Counted from the first letter of the stretch, positions 7,090 to 15,624 are shown. The stretch is DNA of 32,725 bases from an uncultured Sphingomonadaceae bacterium (GCA_946479505.1 CAMLGC010000028.1:1-32725); one strand, 5' to 3'. Notes: generated by a model not told the origin, from the sequence alone. Numbers and translations: made by a program.

Positions 7090-8490
7090 ATGAGCGAGAC
7101 CGAGCTTCCCCCGGCCGAAGGCGAGTCGACGCAGCTCGACGAGGACGACCGGCTCAAGCCCGAATTCGTCGACGCGGTGCTCGACGCGGTCGAGCATGGC
7201 GAGGCTGAAGCGGCGCGCGCGCTGGTCGAGCCGCTTCACCCCGCCGACATCGCCGATCTGTTCGAGCTGACGCCCAGCGAGCAACGCCCCGCGCTCGCGC
7301 AGGCCGTTTCCGACCTGCTCGACGGCGACGTCTTTGCCGAGATGAACGATTACGTCCGCGAGGACCTGATCGACGCGCTCGAGCCGCACCAGGTCGCCGA
7401 CCTCGCGTCCGAGCTCGACACCGACGACGCGGTGGCGATCATCGAGGATCTCGACGCCGACGACCAGCGCGAGGTGCTCCGCGCGATGGAGCCCGACGAT
7501 CGCGCGGCGATCGAGGAAGCGCTCTCCTATCCGGAAGAATCGGCCGGCCGCCTGATGCAGCGCGAGCTGATCGCGGTACCCGAGCATTGGACGGTTGGCG
7601 ACGTCATCGATTATCTTCGCGGCGACGACGGACTCTCGACCGATTTCTGGGAGATCTTCGTCGTCGATCCGAGCCATCGCCCGGTCGGCACGTGCAAGCT
7701 CTCCTGGATCTTGCGCACCCAGCGCGCGGTGCCGCTGGGCGACGTGATGCAGCGCGAGCAGACGCTGGTTCCGGTCGATATGGACCAGGAGGAGGTCGCG
7801 CTCCGCTTCCAGAAATACGCGCTGATCTCGGTCGCGGTGGTCGATGGCAGCGGCCGGCTGGTCGGCATGGTCACCGTCGACGACATCGTCCACATCATCC
7901 AGCAGGAGGCGGGCGAGGACATCCTGCGGCTGTCGGGCGCGGGCGAGGGCGACATCAACGAGCCGATCCGCCTGACGGTGCGCACGCGCCTGCTGTGGCT
8001 GCTCGTCAACCTGCCGACCGCGATGCTGGCGGCGTTCGTCGTCAAGCTGTTCGACACCGAGATCGCAGGCTACGCGCTGCTCGCCGTGCTGATGGGGGTG
8101 GTGAGCGGGATGGGCGGGAATGCCGGCACCCAGACGCTCGCCGTGGTCGTGCGCGCGCTCGCCACCAACCAGCTCACCAGTTCCAACACGGTGCGCATGA
8201 TCGGTCGCGAGTTCAGGATCGCGGCCACAAACGGCGTCGCGCTGGGGCTGCTCATCGGGATCGGTTCCTACGTGATCTTCGGCGATTCGGACCTGTCGAT
8301 CGTGTTCGGGCTGGCGATCTTCACCAACAATATCGTCGCCGGGCTGGCCGGCGTGGGCGTGCCGATCACGCTCGATCGTCTCGGGGTCGACCCTGCCGTT
8401 TCATCGGCGGTGTTCGTGACGACCTGCACCGACAGCCTCGGCTTCCTGTCCTTCCTCGGCCTCGCCGCCTTGTGGGGACTCGGCGGCTGA
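7090..8490 (+). CDS. mgtE: Magnesium transporter MgtE
   Basis: The 466-residue product matches the MgtE channel in length and order. An acidic helical N domain (about 25-145) has repeated LHPADIADLFEL and LEPHQVADLASELD segments. A tandem CBS region (about 150-275) includes PVGTCKLSWIL and LVGMVTVDDIVHI. A connecting helix and five membrane helices (about 300-466) complete it. Pore-family signatures are GGNAGTQT (342-349) and AVSSAVFVTTCTDSLGF (436-452), where D448 corresponds to the ion-binding Asp of the family. In characterised MgtE the cytoplasmic domains close the pore when intracellular Mg2+ is high. ATG 7090 has GGGAGG upstream. DUF1489 follows 39 bases later. Confidence 0.95.
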   Translation: MSETELPPAEGESTQLDEDDRLKPEFVDAVLDAVEHGEAEAARALVEPLHPADIADLFELTPSEQRPALAQAVSDLLDGDVFAEMNDYVREDLIDALEPHQVADLASELDTDDAVAIIEDLDADDQREVLRAMEPDDRAAIEEALSYPEESAGRLMQRELIAVPEHWTVGDVIDYLRGDDGLSTDFWEIFVVDPSHRPVGTCKLSWILRTQRAVPLGDVMQREQTLVPVDMDQEEVALRFQKYALISVAVVDGSGRLVGMVTVDDIVHIIQQEAGEDILRLSGAGEGDINEPIRLTVRTRLLWLLVNLPTAMLAAFVVKLFDTEIAGYALLAVLMGVVSGMGGNAGTQTLAVVVRALATNQLTSSNTVRMIGREFRIAATNGVALGLLIGIGSYVIFGDSDLSIVFGLAIFTNNIVAGLAGVGVPITLDRLGVDPAVSSAVFVTTCTDSLGFLSFLGLAALWGLGG

Positions 8491-8529
8491 CTTGCCGCAG
8501 GGCGCGCTCGCGCCCACATCGGCGGCGCC

Positions 8530-8931
8530 ATGCTCCACATCACCAAGGTCGCGTTCGGAAACCCCAATGTCGAGCATCTCGCCGGGCGGTTGAAGCTGCG
8601 CGGCGAGGCCGGCCCGGTCTTTCTCACCACGCGCTACCTGCCGAAGCGGCACGAGGAGATTGCGGGCAAGGGCTCGCTCTACTGGATCATCAAGCACCAG
8701 CTCGTCGCACGCTCGCCGATCCTGCGCTTCGGAGAGGCCGAGGGCGGGCGCGTCGCGATTCATATCGATCCGGCGCTCGTGCTCGTCCATGCTCGGCCCA
8801 AGCGCGCGCACCAGGGCTGGCGCTATCTGGAGGACGCGGACGCCCCGGTCGATCTGGGCGGCGATGGCACCGGCCTCGCCGATCTGCCCCCCGCGCTGGT
8901 CGGCCGCCTTGCCGAGCTCGCGCTGATCTGA
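8530..8931 (+). CDS. DUF1489 family protein
   Basis: The 133-residue protein is recognised as a DUF1489 member, common in Alphaproteobacteria and of unknown function. Typical segments are LHITKVAFGNPNVEHL at the N-terminus, FLTTRYLPKRHEEI, GSLYWIIKHQLVARSPIL, and HARPKRAHQGWRYLE followed by an acidic DAPVDL turn. It has no signal peptide or membrane segment. It follows mgtE on the same strand, and the gap contains GGGCGCG-CT-CGCGCCC without a T-run, so cotranscription is possible. Its stop is only four bases from the stop of the convergent GIN-domain gene, leaving no room for separate terminators. Confidence 0.85.
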   Translation: MLHITKVAFGNPNVEHLAGRLKLRGEAGPVFLTTRYLPKRHEEIAGKGSLYWIIKHQLVARSPILRFGEAEGGRVAIHIDPALVLVHARPKRAHQGWRYLEDADAPVDLGGDGTGLADLPPALVGRLAELALI

Positions 8932-8935
8932 ACCG

Positions 8936-9649
8936 CTACAGCGCGCCGTCCGCCTGACCGCACACGACCGGCGCATGGCCCCGCGACGGGCGCACCGTGC
9001 AGGCAGGCGTTCCCTCGACGATTACCCGGCCCACGCCGATCGCGTTCACATCGGCGGTGTAGCGCGCCGCGACATGCGCGTCGCCGGCACCGTCGGTGCG
9101 GATCGTGAGATCGTCGACCGCGAGCTGTGCGGCGTCGATCGAGGCGGGGCCGTTGCTCGAAAGGTGCGCTTTGGCAGCCTCGCCCGCGAGGTGCAGCGAG
9201 CCGCTGCCGATGACGGTCGCATCGAGCTGCCGCGCGTCGAGCCCGGTTGCGTCGATACTGCCCGATCCGGTGACCATCAGCGTCAGCGCCTGGCCTTCCA
9301 TATTCTCGATCGATAGCCGGCCGCCGCCGTTGACGATCGCGCTGCTGAGCCGCGGCGTGGAGAGCGTCACGACCGGCACGGCAGAGGGCGATGCGCCGCG
9401 CTCGCCCCAGCCATTGACGCCCATCGACACGACCAGCGTGTTGCCGCTGACCCGCACGTCGACCTGATCGAGCAGATCGGCGTCGCCGTCCGCGTGCGCG
9501 CCTGGCGATTCGCCGACGGTGAGCCGCACCTCGAAGGGGCCGGTGACCCGCACCCGATCGAAGCTGCCGACCGTGTAGGTGCGCTGCGCAGATGCGGGCA
9601 GCGCCATCCCGAGCAGGCCGATCGTCAGGAGAAGGCGGGCGATCATCAT
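8936..9649 (-). CDS. Exported GIN-domain (DUF2807) putative auto-transporter adhesin head protein
   Basis: From ATG 9649 the product has 237 residues and begins with a clear signal peptide (MIARLLLTIGLLGMALPASA, cleavage near ASA-Q). The mature part is a repetitive beta-rich GIN domain: FDRVRVTGPFEVRLTVGE, then strands punctuated by GSGSIDATGLDARQLDATVIGSGSLHL-type repeats, which predict a right-handed beta-solenoid. Members are secreted or periplasmic proteins of unknown function; the adhesin name is a family label, not evidence. An in-frame GTG at 9664 would add five residues ahead of the hydrophobic core. It is divergent from the GT4 gene. Confidence 0.8.
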   Translation of the reverse strand: MMIARLLLTIGLLGMALPASAQRTYTVGSFDRVRVTGPFEVRLTVGESPGAHADGDADLLDQVDVRVSGNTLVVSMGVNGWGERGASPSAVPVVTLSTPRLSSAIVNGGGRLSIENMEGQALTLMVTGSGSIDATGLDARQLDATVIGSGSLHLAGEAAKAHLSSNGPASIDAAQLAVDDLTIRTDGAGDAHVAARYTADVNAIGVGRVIVEGTPACTVRPSRGHAPVVCGQADGAL

Positions 9650-9786
9650 CCGCAGGCATCGCACCTGAAGCCTGTTTCAGCAATGCCCAAAGCGCCGTGC
9701 GACCCGCGCATGCGCCCCGCGCGGTCGGCGCATTCGCCTGGCGCTGAAAGGGGTATTAACCTTCGCGCATTAGCGTCGCCGCCGTA
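9650..9786. promoter_or_regulatory. Divergent intergenic region, GIN-domain gene / GT4 gene
   Basis: This stretch holds the start signals of two divergent genes. The plus-strand part is relatively AT-rich just before the glycosyltransferase (GGGGTATTAACC, then GCATTAG). A small dyad CTGAA-N6-TTCAG lies near the GIN start. No firm promoter assignment is possible. Confidence 0.35.
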
Positions 9787-10953
9787 ATGCTGCGCGTGCT
9801 GACCCTCGCCACTCTGTTTCCCGATGCGACGCGTCCCAATTTCGGGGTGTTCGTCGAGCGGCAGACGCTGGGGCTCGCCGAGCACCCCGATGTCTCGCTC
9901 ACGCTGGTGGCGCCGATCGGGCTGCCGCCTTGGCCGGCGGCGCTCCATTCGCGCTATCGCGCGCTCGCGCGACTGCCAGGGCGCGAGCGCTGGAAGGGGC
10001 TCGACACCTATCGCCCGCGCTTCACGACGCTGCCGGGGACGGGGGGGCGTCACCACATCGCGGCGCTGGCGCGTGCGCTGGCGCCGGTGCTCGACGACCT
10101 GCGCGGATCGTTCGACGTGATCGACGCCGAATTCTTCTTTCCCGATGGCCCCGCCGCCGTCGCGCTGGGCCGGCGCTACGGCGTGCCGGTGTCGATCAAG
10201 GCGCGCGGCGCCGACGTGCATCATTGGGGCAGGGGCGCAACCGGCGCGCAGGTGATCGCCGCCGGACGCGCTGCCCACGGGATGCTCGCGGTTTCGGATG
10301 CGATGAAGCGCGACATGGCGGCGCTGGGCCTGCCCGAGCAGCGCATCCGCGTGCATCGCACGGGCGTCGATCTCGATCGCTTCGCACCGACCGACCGCGC
10401 TGCCGCCAAGGCCGCGCTCGGCGTCTCAGGGCCGCTGATCGTGTCGGTGGGGGCGCTGATCGCGCGCAAGGGCCACGACATCGTGATCCAGGCGATCCGC
10501 GACGTGCCGGGCGCGACGCTGCTGATCGCCGGCGAAGGGCCCGAGCGCAGCCGGCTCGACGCGCTCGTGGCGCGCCTCGGGCTGGGCGATCGCGTGCGGC
10601 TGCTCGGTGCGGTGCCGCATGCCGAGCTTCCTCGGCTGCTCGGCGCGGCCGATGTGAGCGCGCTCGCCTCCTCGTCCGAAGGGCTCGCCAACGCCTGGGT
10701 CGAATCGCTCGCCTGCGGCACGCCGATCGTCATCACCGGGGCCGGCGGCGCGCGCGAGCTGCTCACCGATTGCTCGGCAGGCCGCATTGCCGATCGCGAC
10801 CCCACCGCCTTCGCCGCCGTGATCGCCGAGCTGCTGGCGAACCCGCCGACGCAGGACGCCGTTCGCCGCGCGGCGCTCCCCTTCACCTGGGAGGCGAACA
10901 CTACCGCGCTGTACGAGCACCTGTCCGGATTGGTCGCTCAGGCGAGGGGATAG
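9787..10953 (+). CDS. Glycosyltransferase family 4 protein
   Basis: The 388-residue protein has the GT-B fold of retaining GT4 glycosyltransferases. The N-terminal half begins LRVLTLATLFPDATRPNFGVFVERQ, with the Gly-rich acceptor loop. The C-terminal nucleotide-sugar domain has IVSVGALIARKGHDIVIQAI, LLIAGEGPER and RVRLLGAVPHAELPRLL. The EX7E catalytic motif is E298-GLANAWV-E306, followed by SLACGTPIVIT. These enzymes build exopolysaccharide, lipopolysaccharide or glycolipid; donor and acceptor cannot be told. No other polysaccharide gene is nearby, and no membrane anchor is evident. The 3' end overlaps the convergent Mth938-like gene by 16 bases. Confidence 0.88.
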   Translation: MLRVLTLATLFPDATRPNFGVFVERQTLGLAEHPDVSLTLVAPIGLPPWPAALHSRYRALARLPGRERWKGLDTYRPRFTTLPGTGGRHHIAALARALAPVLDDLRGSFDVIDAEFFFPDGPAAVALGRRYGVPVSIKARGADVHHWGRGATGAQVIAAGRAAHGMLAVSDAMKRDMAALGLPEQRIRVHRTGVDLDRFAPTDRAAAKAALGVSGPLIVSVGALIARKGHDIVIQAIRDVPGATLLIAGEGPERSRLDALVARLGLGDRVRLLGAVPHAELPRLLGAADVSALASSSEGLANAWVESLACGTPIVITGAGGARELLTDCSAGRIADRDPTAFAAVIAELLANPPTQDAVRRAALPFTWEANTTALYEHLSGLVAQARG

Positions 10954-11312
10954 AAGGCGCCGACGATGTTCCGGCCCTCGGTGCGGAGAACGCCCCACGC
11001 GCGCGCGGCAGCGCGGCTGTCCATCGCCTCGACGCCGATCCCCAGCATCTCGATGGCGTCGATCAATGCAGGCGACGGGCGCACCAGCGTCGGGCCGGTG
11101 CCCAGCAGGACGAATTCGGGTGGCGGATCGCCCGCGAGGATCGGCTCCAGATCGGCGATACCGAGCGCATCGAGCGGCGGCGGCGCCCAGTCGGCGGCGC
11201 GGTCCGGGGTCAGCAGCAGCGCGCGATAGATTGCCTCGTCGACCCGGAAGCCGGCCGCCGTCAGTCCGGTGACGACCGGGCCGTTCGGCCGCGCCTCGCG
11301 CTCGATCCGCAT
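10938..11312 (-). CDS. Mth938-like domain protein (NDUFAF3 / DUF498 family)
   Basis: The 124-residue protein has the Mth938-like fold pattern: VVTGLTAAGFRVDEAIYRALLLTP, then FVLLGTGPTLVRPSPALIDAI, IGVEAMDSRAAARAWGVLRTEGRNIVGAFYPL. The mitochondrial homologue NDUFAF3 helps assemble respiratory complex I; the bacterial role is not established. The start ATG follows the secF stop codon directly (TAG-ATG), so it is the last cistron of the yajC-secD-secF operon, a neighbourhood often seen in Alphaproteobacteria. Its 3' end overlaps the convergent glycosyltransferase gene by 16 bases. Confidence 0.87.
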   Translation of the reverse strand: MRIEREARPNGPVVTGLTAAGFRVDEAIYRALLLTPDRAADWAPPPLDALGIADLEPILAGDPPPEFVLLGTGPTLVRPSPALIDAIEMLGIGVEAMDSRAAARAWGVLRTEGRNIVGAFYPLA

Positions 11313-12287
11313 CTATCGCCCGCTCTTGGGTCCGACCCGCTCCGCATTGGCGATCTCCCCGGGCTTTTCCACCGGCGGCTCGGCGCGCAGCCCGAGCGTG
11401 ATGAGCAGCGACGAGGAGACGTAGATCGACGAATAGGTGCCGACGATCACGCCCAGGATCATCGCCGCCGTGAAGCCGCGCAGCACGTGCCCGCCAAGGA
11501 ACAGCAGCGCGAACAATGCGAGCAGGATGGTGAGCGAGGTCATCACGGTGCGCGGCAGTGTTTCGTTGACCGACAGATTGATGATCTCGCGCATGTCCAT
11601 CCTGCGGTATCGCCGCATATTCTCGCGGATGCGGTCGTCGATCACGATCTTGTCGTTGATCGAATAGCCGATGATCGTCAGCACCGCGGCGACGATGTTG
11701 AGATCGAACACCAGCCATTCACGAAACAGCGCGAAAAATCCCAAAGCCATCAACACGTCGTGCATGATCGCGACCACGGTCGAGATGCCGAACTGCCATT
11801 CGAAGCGGAAGATCGCGAACAGCCCGATGCCGAGCACCGCGAGGACGACCGCGAGGATGCCGTCATTGACCAGCTCGCCCGAAACCTTGCCCGACACGGT
11901 GGAGTAGCGCGAGAAGGTCGCCCCCGGAAACTTCGCGGCGAGCGCTTTTTCGACCTTCTCGACGATCTGGTTGGTCGCGCCTTCGTCGGCATTGTCGGGC
12001 ACCGGCAGGCGGATCGAAACGGTGCGCGCGTCGCCGAACTGCTGGAGCGTGCCCTCGCCGACATGGAGCGAATCGATCGTATCGCGCACCTCGTTGAGCG
12101 GCGGCGGGCTCTCGAACTTCTCCTCGATCATCAACCCGCCGACGAAATCGACGCCCATGTTGAGCCCGCGCGCGAAGACGAGCCCGACCGCGGCGATGGT
12201 GAGAAGCGTGGTGATCGCGAACGCCGCATAGCGCAGGCGCACGAAATCGATGTTGGTGTCGTCGGGAACGAGTTTGAGAAGACGCAT
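11313..12287 (-). CDS. secF: Protein translocase subunit SecF
   Basis: The 324-residue inner-membrane protein has the SecF plan. The first membrane helix (about 20-40) leads to GLNMGVDFVGGLMIEEKF, the SecD/F hallmark. A periplasmic domain covers about 60-150. Five more helices follow, including VAAVLTIIGYSINDKIVIDDRIREN, where charged residues in helix 4 take part in proton coupling, and SVNETLPRTVMTSLT. With SecD and YajC it forms the proton-driven complex that completes export through SecYEG. It is separated from secD by 91 bases containing a REPIN-like repeat, and is followed immediately by the Mth938-like gene. Confidence 0.95.
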   Translation of the reverse strand: MRLLKLVPDDTNIDFVRLRYAAFAITTLLTIAAVGLVFARGLNMGVDFVGGLMIEEKFESPPPLNEVRDTIDSLHVGEGTLQQFGDARTVSIRLPVPDNADEGATNQIVEKVEKALAAKFPGATFSRYSTVSGKVSGELVNDGILAVVLAVLGIGLFAIFRFEWQFGISTVVAIMHDVLMALGFFALFREWLVFDLNIVAAVLTIIGYSINDKIVIDDRIRENMRRYRRMDMREIINLSVNETLPRTVMTSLTILLALFALLFLGGHVLRGFTAAMILGVIVGTYSSIYVSSSLLITLGLRAEPPVEKPGEIANAERVGPKSGR

Positions 12288-12298
12288 TATGAAATCCT

Positions 12299-12363
12299 CG
12301 TCACCCCAGCGAAGGCTGGGGTCTCTCTATTGCGACGAGATGCCAGCGTTCGCTGGCATGACG
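12299..12363. repeat. REPIN-like element between secD and secF
   Basis: Two inverted copies of one unit: CGTCACCCCAGCGAAGGC continuing into TGGGGTCTC, and the reverse complement CGTCATGCCAGCGAACGC continuing into TGGCATCTC. Each forms its own hairpin (ACCCCAGC-GAAG-GCTGGGGT at 12303-12322; ATGCCAGC-GTTC-GCTGGCAT at 12340-12359). The flanking CGTCA and TCTC are shared and the stem bases differ in compensating pairs. Confidence 0.85.
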
Positions 12364-12378
12364 GACAAACGACGCCGA

Positions 12379-13977
12379 TCATATGTGAATCTCACTCGGG
12401 CGGTTACGGCGAAGCCAGATCGCGACCATCATGCGGGTGAAGGTGACGGCGGTGAACACCGAGGTGACGATGCCGATCAGCAGCACGATCGCGAAGCCCT
12501 TGATCGGGCCCGAACCGAGCATCAACATGATGAAGGCCGCGATCGCGTGGGTCACGTTGGCCTCGAAGATCGTGCGGCTGGCTTCCTTGTAGCCCAATTC
12601 GACCGACTGGACGACGCTGCGCCCGCGGTGCCGTTCCTCGCGGATGCGCTCGTTGATGAGCACGTTGGCGTCGACCGCGGTGCCGATCGTCAGCACGAAG
12701 CCGGCGATGCCGGGTAGCGTCAGCGTCGCGTTGAGCAGCGCCATCACGCCCAGGATCACGAAGATGTTGATGGTGACGGCAAGGTCCGCATAGACGCCGA
12801 ACCGGCCGTAGGTGACGAGCATGAACACGATCACCGCGGTCGCCGCGATCGCCGAGGCGAGAATGCCCGCGTGGATCGAATCCTGGCCGAGGTCCGGTCC
12901 CACCGTATGCTCTTCGATCACTTTCAAAGGCACGGGCAGCTTGCCCGAGCGCAGCGCGATCGCGAGCTCGTTGGCACTCTCGACGGTGAAGTTGCCGCGG
13001 ATCATCGCCTTGCCGCCCAGGATCGGCTCGTCGATCGACGGCGCCGAGATCACCTGGTTGTCGAGGATCATCGCGAACTGCTCGCCGGTATGCTCCTGCG
13101 TCACCCGCGCGAAGCGGCGGCCGCCCTCGCTGTCGAAGGTGATGTCGACGATCGGCGCGTTGGTCTGCGGCTCGAACGCCTGGCGCGCGTCGACGAGCTG
13201 GTTGCCCGCAATGATCGCCGAACGCTTGACCGCGATGAACGGCACGCCGCTCGGACTATCGGGATAAGGGATGATCTCGTCGCCGATCGGCGCATTGCCC
13301 TTGGCGAGCTCGGCCGGATCGGCATTCCGATCGACCAGCTTGAACTCGAGCTTGGCGGTCTTGCCGAGCAGATCCTTCAGCGCCTGCGGGTCCTGCAAGC
13401 CGGGCACCTGGACGACGATGCGGTCGCTGCCCTGCTGGATGATCGTCGGCTCCTTGGTGCCGAGCTCGTCGATACGGCGGCGCACGACCTCGGTCGCGTC
13501 CGCCATCGCGGTCTCGACCGCCTGCTCCAGCCCCGCCTGGGTCGGCGTCAGAACAAAGCGCGAGGTGTCGACCACCTCGACATCCCACTGGCGCTGGCCG
13601 GTCATGCCCGCGCCGCTGCCGGTGATGCCGAGCAGCCGCTCGCGCGCCGCATCGACCTGACTCGCGTCACGCACCATGAAGCTCAGATTGCCGCCGCGAA
13701 TCGAGATGTCGCCGATCGCGATCCGGGGATCGCCGCGCATCTCGGTCTGCACCTGCTCGCGCATCTGCTCGAGCCGCGAGGTCGCGAGATCCTTGGTGTC
13801 GGCTTCGAGCAGCAGATAGCTGCCGCCGGCAAGGTCGAGCCCCAGATTGACCCGCGGATGCGGGACCGGCCAGTCGTTGGTGACCTCTTCCGGAAAGAAG
13901 CTCGGCACCGCGAGCAGCATCAGCGCCAAAATAAAGGCGACGATGGTCGTGACCTTCCAGCGCGGAAAATCGAGCAT
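12379..13977 (-). CDS. secD: Protein translocase subunit SecD
   Basis: The 532-residue protein has the SecD arrangement. A short cytoplasmic start (MLDFPRWKV) and first helix (about 9-28) lead to NLGLDLAGGSYLLLE, the SecD signature. A large periplasmic P1 region follows (about 60-370), including VVRRRIDELGTKEPTIIQQGSDRIVVQVPG. Five C-terminal helices carry TIGTAVDANVLINERIREE, with the Asp and Arg residues used in proton movement. With SecF and YajC it pulls exported proteins to the periplasmic side. The start ATG is one base from the yajC stop, so translation is coupled. Confidence 0.96.
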   Translation of the reverse strand: MLDFPRWKVTTIVAFILALMLLAVPSFFPEEVTNDWPVPHPRVNLGLDLAGGSYLLLEADTKDLATSRLEQMREQVQTEMRGDPRIAIGDISIRGGNLSFMVRDASQVDAARERLLGITGSGAGMTGQRQWDVEVVDTSRFVLTPTQAGLEQAVETAMADATEVVRRRIDELGTKEPTIIQQGSDRIVVQVPGLQDPQALKDLLGKTAKLEFKLVDRNADPAELAKGNAPIGDEIIPYPDSPSGVPFIAVKRSAIIAGNQLVDARQAFEPQTNAPIVDITFDSEGGRRFARVTQEHTGEQFAMILDNQVISAPSIDEPILGGKAMIRGNFTVESANELAIALRSGKLPVPLKVIEEHTVGPDLGQDSIHAGILASAIAATAVIVFMLVTYGRFGVYADLAVTINIFVILGVMALLNATLTLPGIAGFVLTIGTAVDANVLINERIREERHRGRSVVQSVELGYKEASRTIFEANVTHAIAAFIMLMLGSGPIKGFAIVLLIGIVTSVFTAVTFTRMMVAIWLRRNRPSEIHI

Positions 13978-13978
13978 G

Positions 13979-14311
13979 TCAGTCGTTCGCCGGCTTGGCG
14001 CCGCGCGCCGCGACGCCCGCGAGCGTCGATTTGACCACCTTGACCCGGACGCCGTTGGCGATCTCGAGCTCGACGATCTGGTCCTCGACGCGCGTGACCT
14101 TGCCGACGATCCCGCCCGCTGTCGTCACCTCGTCGCCCTTCTTGACCGCATCGACCGCGCTGCGAAGCTCCTTCATCCGCTTCGATTGCGGACGGATCAT
14201 CAGGAAATAGAAGGCGATGAAGATGAGGATCAGCGGCGCGAACGAAAGAATCGAGCCGGCGGCGCCGCCTTGGGCTGCCGCGCCGGCGGCGTGAGCTGGG
14301 GTTGCGAACAT
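13979..14311 (-). CDS. yajC: Preprotein translocase subunit YajC
   Basis: The 110-residue protein has one N-terminal membrane helix (ILSFAPLILIFIAFYFLMI), the family signature FYFLMIRPQSKRMKEL, and a small beta-barrel-like cytoplasmic domain (VKKGDEVTTAGGIVGKVTRVEDQIVELEIANGVRVKVVKSTL). It is slightly longer at the N-terminus, with an Ala/Gly-rich stretch, which is common in Alphaproteobacteria. YajC associates with SecDF at the inner membrane. AGGA six bases before the ATG fixes the start. It is the first gene of a minus-strand operon yajC-secD-secF-Mth938-like. Confidence 0.95.
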   Translation of the reverse strand: MFATPAHAAGAAAQGGAAGSILSFAPLILIFIAFYFLMIRPQSKRMKELRSAVDAVKKGDEVTTAGGIVGKVTRVEDQIVELEIANGVRVKVVKSTLAGVAARGAKPAND

Positions 14312-14467
14312 GAAGATCCTGATTGGCTGGGACGCGGACGGATGCCCGCTATCAAGCGCCGCGCGCTATCATCATCGGTGCGGGCGCGCAACATGCGCGC
14401 CGAACCGCCCCTTGCAAGCGGCGTGGCGAACGCGCATCACCGCCGCCGTGGCGGTGCGGGAGCGGAT
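14312..14467. promoter_or_regulatory. Divergent promoter region, sec operon / sugar ABC locus
   Basis: These 156 bases must contain the sec operon promoter (minus) and the promoter of the ATPase gene (plus). GCGCGC-AACAT-GCGCGC can fold near 14386-14402. I found no copy of the LacI-type operator seen at 15611. Confidence 0.4.
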
Positions 14468-15613
14468 ATGGCCGAGGTCCGGCTGACGGACGTGCGCAAG
14501 GCGTTCCGCGGCGCCGAGGTGCTGCGCGACATCGACCTCGCGGTCGCCGATGGCGAGTTCGTCGTCTTCGTCGGCCCGTCGGGCTGCGGCAAATCGACAT
14601 TGCTGCGCCTGATCGCGGGGCTCGAGACGCCGAGCGCCGGCTCCATCGCGATCGGCGGCCGCGTGGTCAACGACCGGCCACCGGCCGAGCGCGGGATCGC
14701 GATGGTGTTCCAATCCTATGCGCTCTACCCGCATATGAGCGTGCGCGAGAATCTCGGCTTCGCGCTTCGGCTTCAGCGCCTGCCCAGGCTCGACATCGCG
14801 GCCGCCGTCGAAGCTGCCGCGGCAACGCTCGACATCGGGCACCTGCTCGATCGCAAGCCGCGCGAGCTTTCGGGCGGGCAGCGCCAGCGCGTCGCGATCG
14901 GCCGCGCGATCGTTCGCCAGCCCAGCGTGTTCCTGTTCGACGAGCCGCTCTCGAATCTCGATGCCGCGCTGCGGGTGCGGATGCGGTACGAATTCGCCGC
15001 GCTCCACGACAAGCTCGGCGCGACGATGATCTACGTGACGCATGACCAGATCGAGGCGATGACGCTCGCCGACCGGATCGTCGTCCTCAACGAAGGGCGG
15101 ATCGAACAGGTCGGCACCCCGCAGGAGCTGTACGACGCTCCGGCTACCCGGTTCGTCGCGGGGTTCATCGGCACTCCGCAAATGACCTTGTTCGAAGGGA
15201 CGCTCGCGGTGATCTCGGCCGAACGCGCGCTGGTGACGCTTCCCGATGGCTCGACGATCGAGACGGCGCCGGTGCGCGGCCTCGCGCCGGGCGAAACGGT
15301 GGCGCTCGGCATTCGCCCCGAGCATGTCGCGGCCACCGAGGACGAGAACCGCCGCGAGGGCCGCGTGCGCTTCGTCGAATCGCTCGGCGGCACGCATCTC
15401 GCCTATCTCGACCTGCCCGGTTTTGCCGAGCCGCTGACCTGGCAGACCTCCAAGCGGCTCGTCCCCGGAGAGATGGTTTCGGTGACGCTGCCGCGAGAAC
15501 GGCTCCACGTCTTCGATGCGCACGGGGCGGCGCTGACGAGCACGCAAACCGCGGTGGACACGCAAAAAGATTCTTGGCGGCAGGCCGGGAGCAGGCGTAG
15601 AAGCGTGTCGTGA
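14468..15613 (+). CDS. Sugar ABC transporter ATPase, MalK/UgpC type
   Basis: The 381-residue protein is a complete CUT1-type ATPase. Walker A is GPSGCGKST (36-44), the Q-loop FQSYALYPHM (Q82), the signature LSGGQRQRVAIGRAI (134-148), Walker B VFLFDEPLSNLDAALR (154-169) and the H-loop YVTHDQIEAMTLADR (H192). The C-terminal TOBE/MalK regulatory domain follows from about 240, with LGIRPEHV and RVRFVESLGGTHLAYLDL. It powers the two permeases encoded further down. GGAG six bases before ATG 14468 marks the start; the long upstream extension in this frame overlaps yajC and is rejected. The last 20 residues (from about TAVDTQK) go beyond the usual end. The stop codon overlaps the LacI-like operator. 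Confidence 0.93.
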   Translation: MAEVRLTDVRKAFRGAEVLRDIDLAVADGEFVVFVGPSGCGKSTLLRLIAGLETPSAGSIAIGGRVVNDRPPAERGIAMVFQSYALYPHMSVRENLGFALRLQRLPRLDIAAAVEAAAATLDIGHLLDRKPRELSGGQRQRVAIGRAIVRQPSVFLFDEPLSNLDAALRVRMRYEFAALHDKLGATMIYVTHDQIEAMTLADRIVVLNEGRIEQVGTPQELYDAPATRFVAGFIGTPQMTLFEGTLAVISAERALVTLPDGSTIETAPVRGLAPGETVALGIRPEHVAATEDENRREGRVRFVESLGGTHLAYLDLPGFAEPLTWQTSKRLVPGEMVSVTLPRERLHVFDAHGAALTSTQTAVDTQKDSWRQAGSRRRSVS

Positions 15614-15624
15614 AAACGGTTACA
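15611..15624. promoter_or_regulatory. Candidate LacI-family operator
   Basis: TGAAAACGGTTACA is an imperfect palindrome around a central CG, like other LacI/GalR-family operators (pattern TGNAANCGNTTNCA). It lies 36 bases before the lacI start codon, so LacI probably represses its own gene and the transporter genes behind it. The ATPase gene lies upstream and would need another promoter. Confidence 0.6.

Noticed and set aside
8500..8515. GGGCGCG-CT-CGCGCCC hairpin between mgtE and DUF1489
   Set aside because: The two-base loop is too tight and no T-run follows, so a terminator is not supported.
9930..12440. 836-codon plus-strand open frame
   Set aside because: It runs over the glycosyltransferase, Mth938-like and secF genes in other frames and is Arg/Ala-rich; it is a shadow.
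14312..14467. Second LacI operator upstream of the ATPase gene
   Set aside because: I looked for a TGNAANCGNTTNCA-type palindrome in this region and found none.
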